From Monarcha castaneiventris obscurior (taxonomy: Eukaryota; Chordata; Aves; Passeriformes; Monarchidae), in contig JAMPIT010000848.1 of assembly GCA_026261815.1 (NCBI GenBank), positions 3,720,001-3,784,000 of the forward strand: 64,000 bases of DNA. The letters run 5' to 3'. The notes beneath the pieces are model-generated. The model searched no databases. It was not told where the DNA came from and worked only from the letters and a program-made list of their open reading frames with translations. The stretch's first letter is position 1. Each line of letters opens with the position of its first letter. This document shows, piece after piece, positions 55,541 to 64,000 of this stretch. The position numbers and the translations under genes were made by a program.

Positions 55541-57582
55541 AAACAACTGGTGGGTGACAGCTGAGCCTTGGTGACAGAACCAGACATTAAATTCTAGCAT
55601 GCCCGTTCAGCTGTACAATGCTCCTCATGCTAGCTGCTTCCCAAAAGGGGAATCTCTATCTTATCAGTCACTCCGAAAATTCCTCCAGTCACCTATCAAC
55701 ATAAGAAGAACATTTAATCTAGAAATGCAGAAAAATATACTTTCGGATGAAGGAGAAATGGAGAGAACAGCTTGTCTGGATAGAAAGCGTTGCAGCAAAG
55801 ACTGGCAACATCCATGGGGAGATATGGGGAGGACTTAAGAGCATGGAGGAGATAAGAGCTTTCTGCAGAAATGCTTTGCACTACATGTTATTCTCTGTCT
55901 GCAGAGGTCTGCAGAGTGCTGTCACATTCTTTATATACATGGGGAGGCTATTCAGCTCTTAGTTTTTAAGAATCAATTTACTAAATTAGAGAATCTTATA
56001 AATATTTGCCTTTCTTAAGTCTTATGCCAATTTATGTGCACTGAGACCCTTAAGCTTTCTCACCAACATAAATTATTCTAAGATCTGACTCCTTACCAGC
56101 TCTAAATACTGTCATTTTAGTTTGATAGAGACATATCTTTTCTTTCTGTCCACTTTGTGCACAATTTTCTCCATTTAATATCAATAGGGACAGAGACACT
56201 ACCAAGTCAGCAGTCCGTCCTAGGTCACAGAAGAGTTTTGGACCAAGTTCTTATGAACTTAAAAGGAAGGAATAGGAGACTTAAATCACTGGAGAGCTCT
56301 AGATTTCCACGAGAGAGAAGAGCATTATAATTTTTTTTTCTCTGTCAGTCTCAAGGCGATGCACTTTTCAGTGATCCCTTACTAAAAATTTATTTTTAAA
56401 AAAGCAGAAGTTCCAAACAAGTAGAGACTCATTTTGGATTTGCCTTAGAGGCTTTTTTTCCAAAGTTCTCTGGAGTCTGCATTGTTGAATATGTGGTAAT
56501 TTAGCACAAGACCTTACAGTCAGATCTACAGTTGTAGATCTAATAAAATGCTTATACCATGTTTTCAGACATTGCAAAAGCAGTATTTTATCTGAAATAT
56601 ATTAAGTAGATGCTGGTATTGACATTTTTTCCTAAGTCTGTAGAGTTCACACACAGCTTCTCTGCAAGTCTTGTATCTCAGGTCTCAATTCTGTGCTCCT
56701 TAAACTGGGCTTTTTGGAGGATAATTTCCCATTTGAAAGCTGAGGCACTGGTAGACGGGATATAAATGCATAGAAATGAAAATGGACCTGAGCATGTAAA
56801 AGCTGTGATGATTTAATGTAAAATATATGAGGTGCTTGCTCCAACAGCACAAAATATAGGTTTTATTCCTTTTGCGGGTTTTATTTTTCTTAGTCCAAAA
56901 AATACAAAGGTGCTCTGCTCTGCACAAGGCATAGTGAGATGAAGAACCTGCTCCTCAATTTAAGCAACAGGCATGGCAAGAATAATCTGTCTGGACACTG
57001 CAGAACTGGACATTTAGTAGAAATTCATGCAGACACAAACAGGGTCACCACATAGCAAAGGAAGAATAGAAAAATTGCCTAAATCTTAAATCCTGGTTTA
57101 GTTATTTCAAGGGAAAAAAAGCACATTTTAAAGAAATTGGAAAGCTGTGACTACAGCAGACTCGTGGTCTAGTTAGTTAGGGGGTAGAGGCACGAAGAAT
57201 ATCAGCAACCATCAACAGGATGGCAAATGCCATTTGAATAGACATGTGTCATTCCTGTACCGCAGCCAAGTGAAACTACAAACACTATTAAAAGTATAAA
57301 GAGGCTTTAATTTACATTCCTGCTAAGGCATCGTTCTGTTGCCAGAATATTGCTAGTGGGCTTAGTATAAATGAGAATCTGGCCTTAATATTCTCAAACA
57401 GAAAAGTGAAATACACAGACATATTGACTTGGATTCGTATGCTCTGTTCTGTTAACCCAAGGTATCTGCACGGACCAAAACTGGCAGAAAGAACATGAAT
57501 CAGTACCTACAGCACATAGCAGCTTCAGTGAGAGCAAAGGATACAAAGAGCCACTTCCTATGGCAGCAAAAGAGGCCCTGTA
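55541..57582. other. Non-coding unique DNA, no gene seen
   Basis: Open frames are at most 79 codons. From about 55,980 to 57,580 the DNA is AT-rich and I recognise no repeat or RNA gene. Confidence 0.55.
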
Positions 57583-57690
57583 GAATCATAAAGGTTGGAA
57601 AAGACCTCCAAGATCATGGAATGCAAACATTAACCCAGCACTGCCAGGTCCACCACTAAATCACATCCTGGAGTATGCATCTAAACATTT
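57583..57690 (-). mobile_element. CR1 LINE 3' fragment of an older subfamily (antisense to +)
   Basis: 'agaatcataaaggttggaaa' followed by 'agacctccaagatcatgga', 'acccagcactgccaggtcc' and 'accactaaatcacatcc' matches the reverse complement of a CR1 subfamily with 'gttggaaaagacctctaagatcat...'. It is about 110 bp long and 5'-truncated. This wording differs clearly from the CR1 at 53.4 kb, so at least two CR1 lineages inserted here. Confidence 0.85.
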
Positions 57691-58335
57691 TCTGCACACT
57701 TTAATATTGTATATTTCCTTTATTTTTAGCATCACATCCCCCAGCCACACACCACACAACTCAAAACACTGTCTACTTCATTTTACCCCTGCCGTGGCAG
57801 CAATCTTGGTGCTAAAGTCAGAATTCCAACATCCACCTAAACACAAACCACCTGGGAAGATCCAATACTTGGTAACAAATTTCAGACTTATAACGCAGAA
57901 GGCAAAAAGCCTTGAATACCAGCAGTGCCTGGGGAGGAAGTCATGTCCTTTGCTGGAGAGAGGCACAGCAATAAACAAAGGACAGCAATCCCTGCCAATG
58001 TGACCAGGGGCAATACACAGCAGCCAGGAGCTGGAGGAGCTTCCTTCTATCGCCAGAAGCATCTCTGCACCCTGCCCATTAGCCCATTTTCAGCTGTGGC
58101 CCATTCCAGATGCTCCAGAGGAAGAGGGAAGAACAAACAAACCCAGATGCCAAGTTAGGCATGAGAAGAGGAAGAAAACAAAACAAAGCCCCATCTCATG
58201 CCTGTGAGGAAGCCCTCCAGCAAAGAGATGAGGTGTGTTTCAGGCTCTAAAAAGAGCTTTCCACTAAAAAGAAAAAATCATCATATGAAAAACACAGGAG
58301 GGAAAAAGGTAACTCCAAACATATGTAAGCAAACT
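57691..58335. other. Non-coding DNA between two CR1 fragments
   Basis: A plus-strand frame (57,707-58,003, 98 codons) and overlapping shadows show no recognised domain. Confidence 0.55.
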
Positions 58336-58403
58336 GGCAGGGGGGGTGGAACTAGATGATCTTTAAGGTCCATTCCAACCAAAGCCTTTCTGTGATTCTG
58401 TGA
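58336..58403 (+). mobile_element. CR1 LINE 3'-tail fragment (sense on +)
   Basis: Only about 68 bp remain: 'ggtggaactagatgatcttt', 'aaggtccattccaaccaaag', then the tail 'tctgtgattctgtga'. This is the CR1 3' terminus with strong 5' truncation. Confidence 0.85.
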
Positions 58404-59360
58404 AAATGGGCAAAATTGTGAGGTGTTTGAAATCAATGACAAATCCCTCAAAATTTATTTGTGCCAAGATTTTGAGGTGAACACATTTAAGTAGATTCCT
58501 ACATTTATTTCTAAATAAGAGATGTGTAGCTCTTGAAATGTCTTCTTGGGATGTGCTAATTTTGATAGGAAAATGAAAGGTGCTAATTTGTCCCTGTCGC
58601 CGTATAATATTAAACAGTTAAATGTGGGCTGATTTTGGAAACAGCACATGTCAGACACACTTAAAAAAATAATTCAAAAGGTACTGAAAGAATAATCTTT
58701 TCCAAATCTGTCAACAAGATTCTACCCACTGTTCCTGGCAAGAAATCTAGCTTAATTTGGTAAAACAATCACTTTTGCTGTCCCAAACATTGTGAAACAA
58801 GTGGGGTCATGGAAAGAAGAGTGAGAACATAAAAAGACCCTTGATAAATACTCAAGGCTGTGGTGCTGTTATTGTGGGGTATTTCCAAGGACCTGCACAC
58901 AGGTTCTAAAAGTACAAGTAAATGAGGAGGGCAGGAGGGAGGGAGCTCAGACTGCAAGGGCTGAGACACTGCAAATTCAATTCACTGCGTGGTTTTGCTG
59001 TGAATGCTTTTCCAGCCCTCACACCATTACATAGGATGTAGCATCATAATGATGTCAACTCTTGGACCAAAGAACAAGCTGATTTAAGTTTTATGAGGGG
59101 AAGGATGAATGCTTTCAAAGGAATGGTGAATCGAATAATACAGAACCGGTAGGATCACAGTTCAGGGAACTCACGGTTATGCTTTGAACTATTTTTAGCA
59201 AGGTACTGCAAGTTCAGGGATAGTTAGATGGAAAAGGCCTGCACAGCTCAAGTGAAGCACAGCCTCTCAAAGCATTGAGAATTTGCTACCAATTTTGCAG
59301 GCAGAGAATCAAAACCTCTCTTCCCTTTCGCTGAAGGTGACTGCTGCAGCAGGGCTGCTC

Positions 59361-59376
59361 TGTGTGTGTGTGTGTG
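59361..59376 (+). repeat. (TG)n dinucleotide microsatellite
   Basis: Eight TG units in the GC-richer patch. Confidence 0.9.
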
Positions 59377-60537
59377 ACTGAGCATCAGAGCTGTGCAAAG
59401 CCGTCCCTCCCCGTGCCCCACCCGGGCACAAAGGACAAACACTCCCCTTGCATTCGAACCAGCACACGCCCCTCGCTGCTTTCTTCAGGATCCTCCAAGG
59501 CACAGGGTAGCAGGAGGGTGCAGCACAAGGATCCAGGCTCCCTCCATCCCTGCCTTGCCTACAGCAGGAGCAGTCCCTCCTTGTCACTCTCCATCCCTCT
59601 CCCGAGGGTGCTGTGACTTTGTCCTGCCCACCCAAGGAGGGACTGGATCCACACGGTTTTAGCCCCAGCATTTTCAATCTGTAGGGAAGCACAACCCCCC
59701 TGAAATTCAGATACAAAAGAAAGCACAGGTAGGGTGGTTTTCATTCAAAGCCACTGCTGTTCCTGCAATAAGAGCAGGTCAATAAAGACCTTCCCCCAAC
59801 TCCCTTTGGAAAGTCACTGCAGATGACTTCTGCCAGCTCTTGCTATGTTTTTGCCTCCTTTAAATGCATACTTGAGAATATCCAGTAAGTGCGGATCACG
59901 AGGAACACACAAGGAATGGATTGCTTTATAAGCTTTACTACAATTATGGATAATGTTGGAAATATATACTGTATATTTCCTGTATGGTGGGACTGCTATG
60001 AGCACAGAAAATCCACATTGAAGGGGATTTCTATGCAAGCTATGCAGCAGATGAAGATTGTATTGCAAGCTTGAATTACTGATTCAAGCTGCTTCTTTTC
60101 CTCTCCCCACCCACTTCTCTAATAGCTTTTAAACTTAAATAGCCATATAAGTTAAAATGTTCTTTTATAGGGTGAAATAAACAGATTTTATGGTTCAGAA
60201 ACTGCAGGTTTAGAGATCAACACTTTACCACTAATTCATGCAGGTTCAAGCTAAGGAAATGGCTCATTTTCCTCTCTACAGTCTCTGATACTTTTTTTTC
60301 CTCCAAAAAATCCAAGATGCAATTTAAATTAGATGTTATGAAAACTCTGGATGCAGACAATGCTTTCTCTTGACAAAGTACATCTAGGTTGCTGCATTCC
60401 AGGTCCCAAATCCCATGAAATCAGAGGAAAATTACTGCTGAAAACCTCAGATTGGCTGGAAATTGATACAAAACTTTAGAATTTATTGTACATATTATTG
60501 ATTGGGCTTTAAAGCAGAAAACGAGAAAACACGCAAC

Positions 60538-60560
60538 AAAATAATAATAATAATAATAAA
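60538..60560 (+). repeat. (ATA)n trinucleotide microsatellite
   Basis: About seven ATA triplets, followed by A-rich sequence. Confidence 0.9.
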
Positions 60561-62321
60561 AACAATCACAAGAAAGCTTTTATATGCCACTCTGGAAATC
60601 TAACAAAGTCTTATGATTGCAAATGTAATTTATACTTCTTTTTAACTCTCAAAATGCTGCAAAGAATATTTAGCCCCAGTCCATTCCAGTGGAATAGTAG
60701 GAAATACCAGCTCCAGCTGTCCCAGGAAAGCAGAGGAGAAGCAGGACTGACAAGCCCCATACCTTCTACAACACATTTCCATTACTAGAATTATCCATTG
60801 GACTTCATGGGTAACCCTGGCATTCCAGTGAGCCAGGGGAATAACCACGACCCAGAGATGTGAATTCCAGATGCATTCGGAAATAATTGGAGGGTACAAA
60901 ACTCCGGGAAGATACAGCTTGGAAAGCTTGGTATGATCTGAATGCACAGAAAGTTATTTTCAAACTGAGGAAGAGCAAGAACTGATTCTACTGAGCGGTG
61001 GGAGACTCTGCCCTAAATAGTCTAAAGAAAAATTGTGGTGCCCTGATCATTTTATCAGAAAAATTACAGTGATTATGTTTCATTTGTCCATCTATCTGTT
61101 TATTTAACCCTCATCACTATGATTTTTGAGTGTCTCATATATCCAGTAACAGCAGGGCCGTATTTTTGTTCCCATTTATCAGCTACATTAACCAGCATTT
61201 AAGTGGTTAAAATGGAGGTTTTGTTTCCAAGCAAAGATAATCCTGTTCCTGAGGACACCAGTAATGGTGGTATATGACAACATAATCAGCAGCACAAGGA
61301 TATAAACAACTCCCAATTATCCCAAACCAAAATTTTTGAACATCTTGTTACATTTTTTCCTTAGGCCTTAAAATTACTGAGTTGTTATGGTTGGATGCTT
61401 TGTGGTGAATAAATCTAGAATAATTCCCTGGAAAGAGTGAATTGCACCGAAATTCTGTTAGCACGAAAGACCACAGTACCAAGCTTGCCCTGGCTTTCCC
61501 ATCCATGGTGAAAAAAACCAGACCATGCTGTCATTGTGTGGGGACAGGAGATAAAGGGGGAGGAGCAGTGGTGATGGGATTTCTAGGAAGTGGGAAGCAG
61601 CTGCATGGAAAAGAGGCAAGAGGGAGAACGCAGTAAGAACGCCACGCAACAGTGGGATTCTTGCACTTTTGCTTCTGTCAAAAGGCCAAATTCCCTGTGC
61701 CTCCAGGCGAGTAACAAAACAACAACTGTGAAAAATCCCCATTGCACACAAACACAACCCGAATGGAATTTGAGAGGATCCACTGGTGCCGTTTCCCACA
61801 CGAGGTGCTCGGAGGCACCCGTCATGTCTCAGAGCTCTCACACAGATAAGAACACGAGATTCTGTGCTAGAAACAGAGATGTCACAGGACACAGCATTCA
61901 GATCTGAAGACAGATGAAAGTAACCACATTGAGAGCCAAATCCAAGCTTGGGCTTTGAATATACCTCCAAAACATGGATGTTTTTGGAGCTAGAGTTTGG
62001 GTTCTGTCATCCATCTAATCTTGAAATGGGTGGATCAAAGATGTTCAGTCTGAGGCTTAGCAAAGTGCTAACAGATACTTTTGAATAGAAATGGTTCAGT
62101 GAAATGCTCCAAGCGAGAAAGAAATTTGTTGGTGGGCAAGTTGTGAAGTGAAGGAGAAGTGAAACTGGCTGAGGAAATTGCTGCATACCTATTGATTGCT
62201 TTGATGTGTTACCTTGTGAGCTTGGATTTATGTGCAACAGGAGTGAAGGAGAGGCACAACGTGGTTGAGGAATTGGACCAGAAAGTTGGTAGCAATGCCA
62301 GAAAAGACTGGAAATTAAGAA

Positions 62322-62450
62322 GGATGCCCAGTGGTTTGAGCGCTGGCTTGGAAACCAGCAGCAATCATATGTTTGGTTCTTCATCCCAAATTTCCTGTAT
62401 GACCTTGGCCAAGTCATCTAGTGCCTCAGCTTCCAACGACTCAAATGGAG
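62322..62450 (+). mobile_element. MIR-type SINE (ancient, sense on +)
   Basis: The sequence follows the MIR consensus order. A degenerate tRNA-derived head comes first: 'cccagtggtttgagcgctgg' (A-box region) and 'ggttcttcatccc' (B-box region). Then come 'tttcctgtatgaccttggcc', 'aagtcatctagtgcctcagc' and 'actcaaatgg'. The 'tgaccttggccaagtca' block is the most recognisable part of MIR. The head has decayed too far for Pol III activity to be expected. The open frame on top of it (62,159-62,467) is not a gene. Confidence 0.82.
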
Positions 62451-64000
62451 CTCATAAACCTTGTTAAAAAATAAGAAAACTTGTGGGGATGAAGGAGCAT
62501 CTCTCACCCACTGCAGCCTCACAGCTTAGAGGTGGCCTGATAGAATCGTTAAACAAAGGAGCCTGGGTGGCTTCCTGAATTATTCAGAATAGAAATACAA
62601 ATATAAAATTATAGAAAAAAACTGCCTGCAGAACGCTTCAAGCTGTAGGGACCAGCCTGGTTATAGATCTTCCAACATTTCCATGCTCTAAGGAAGCCAC
62701 ACTCCTGTTCAAGCTATAGGAAAAACACACAAAGCATTGCACAGCTCTGGCTGGCACTGGCATTTGCTCTGTAGATGGCACAAATGCTAACCTTATTTTC
62801 TACAATGTTTATGCCAATGTCAAGTGGAAATAAATGTAGGAATTAATCCTGACATACATATGTGAGACGTCTGGCCACATCAACGCTATCATTTCTTCCA
62901 GAGCATGCATTTTCCTGGCCACCATTTTTCAGCCTACCTTCGTCAACTGCAATAACATTTTTGGCCAGTACAAATTTTTGACCTGATGGCTGTGTAGATC
63001 TGAAAGGAATTTCCCCTTCAACACACACAATCTTCCATTAAGCAAAGCCAGTTCCATGATTCCTGGAAGAATTAAATGGTAGAAATACCCCGTAACTCTG
63101 GATCCTTGCAGTTAATGCTTTGGTCTCCTTTTAAGGGACAAGAAGTTAATTCTTTCACACCTAGTTGCTGGTGGGTCATTTGGGGACAGTCTTATCACTC
63201 TGTGAGGAAAGGTACATTCCTAAATAATTCAAAATCTCAGATGCTGTTTATTCTTCTGCTCTAACTGACCAAGTGTTATGCAAATTTTAGAGTGAAAAAT
63301 ATGCATTCAGCCTTGCAAATGGAATTATAGCCTAGATGGGTTGCTGTGTTCTGGAGAAAACAAAGGATAAGAATTTACTGATCATGGAGAATTTTCCCCT
63401 GCTGTTACACACATTCACTTCATCAATAGTGACAATTACAGAGGGCCAAGCATTTCTACTACTGTGTCATCCCAGCTTGGCCCATAGCACTTTCTGAAGA
63501 AGGAGTTTTCTTGAAGGCACAGATATCTTTACTGGAACAACACTCTTGGGCAACTGTTAGCATAGAGTATAGAAAGGAAGCAACCACTTAAATACCTACA
63601 AAATTAGAAGTTGAATTTCAACTGAAAACCAAGAGAATTTCTTTGCATTAAATGTCAATCTTGATAAAGATATTTGAGCAATAAAAACAATGAAAACAAT
63701 CAAATCGATCAGTAAAATCAGAACAATGACAATAATCAGCGCAGAGACAAAAAAATTAAAACTGAGCTTACAACAAAATATGGATTTGAAAAGAATTAGA
63801 AGTTGAAACTTTTCCTCCTCCTAATTATTCCTTCAAGCTGTGATTTTTAAACTTCCATTCAGCTGCTGCTTAAGCCTGATAGCTCTGAAAACTCATGGCT
63901 GCCTGGTACACCTGTGTTAAAAGTCCCCAGAAGCCTCCGTGGTGCTTCACTTCCAGGACACAACTGCTCTGCTTGGAGAGAGCAAAGCTGTTGCCTTCCT
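62451..64000. other. Non-coding unique DNA, no gene seen
   Basis: Open frames are at most 62 codons. A-rich sequence lies at about 63,660-63,800. No repeat, RNA gene or promoter was recognised. Confidence 0.6.

Larger units (their letters stand above)
58404..62321. other. Non-coding unique DNA, no gene seen
   Basis: The longest open frame is a 170-codon minus-strand frame (61,458-61,970) overlapped by other frames on both strands, with no recognisable family. A GC-richer patch at 59,340-59,660 holds overlapping frames on both strands. Apart from the two microsatellites listed, no repeat was recognised. Confidence 0.5.

Noticed and set aside
61458..61970. 170-codon minus-strand frame as a gene
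   Set aside because: It is overlapped by a 105-codon plus-strand frame and another minus-strand frame, and resembles no known family.
62322..62450. tRNA gene, because of A-box- and B-box-like words
   Set aside because: The context is a MIR SINE whose head derives from a tRNA. No cloverleaf can be folded, and the boxes are degenerate.
1..64000. CRISPR array, bacterial operon, phage defence system or plasmid element
   Set aside because: There are no regularly spaced direct repeats, no tandem genes with ribosome binding sites and no long open frames. Avian retrotransposons throughout show this is bird nuclear DNA.

Overview
This window looks like non-coding DNA from a bird nuclear genome, most likely a songbird. 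The main evidence is at least ten fragments of the avian CR1 retrotransposon in both orientations. Those that keep their 3' end finish in the short ATTCTGTG/ATTCTATG-type repeats typical of CR1. Several copies carry the 'caccctgtgccagggcctc' wording that I associate with passerine CR1s, and a solo LTR resembles passerine endogenous retrovirus LTRs. The host assignment rests on memory of these families, not on a search. Nothing suggests a prokaryote, plasmid or phage: there are no operons, no rRNA and no CRISPR array.

I found no protein-coding exon that I can defend. The longest open frames are about 100-190 codons, resemble no protein I know, and mostly overlap repeats, microsatellites or GC-rich DNA where stop codons are rare. 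The window is best read as intergenic DNA or the inside of a very large intron. Exons of a few tens of bases could still be hidden.

Layout: 1-9.8 kb is unique DNA with one CR1 tail. 9.8-26 kb is repeat-richer, with CR1 copies near 9.8, 14.3, 15.2, 20.2, 22.0 and 25.4 kb and a solo LTR at 19,656-20,078. 26-44 kb is mostly unique and partly AT-rich. It holds an old MIR SINE at 30.5 kb and three stretches (38.2, 40.9 and 41.6-42.0 kb) that look like conserved regulatory DNA. 44.8-46 kb holds three TA-rich microsatellites. 46-54 kb is unique DNA with a MIR at 50.0 kb and a CR1 at 53.4 kb. 54.66-55.54 kb is the most promising locus: two perfect inverted repeats, a TATA box, a consensus splice donor, the only CpG-island-like segment in the window and a second strong splice donor, all on the + strand. 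55.5-64 kb is unique DNA with two CR1 fragments and a MIR near 62.3 kb.

I see no set of genes working together. The points worth following up are the candidate promoter and CpG island at 54.7-55.5 kb, the intact solo LTR with its own octamer-TATA promoter, and several transcription-factor motif clusters. I did not find evidence of a new biological system.
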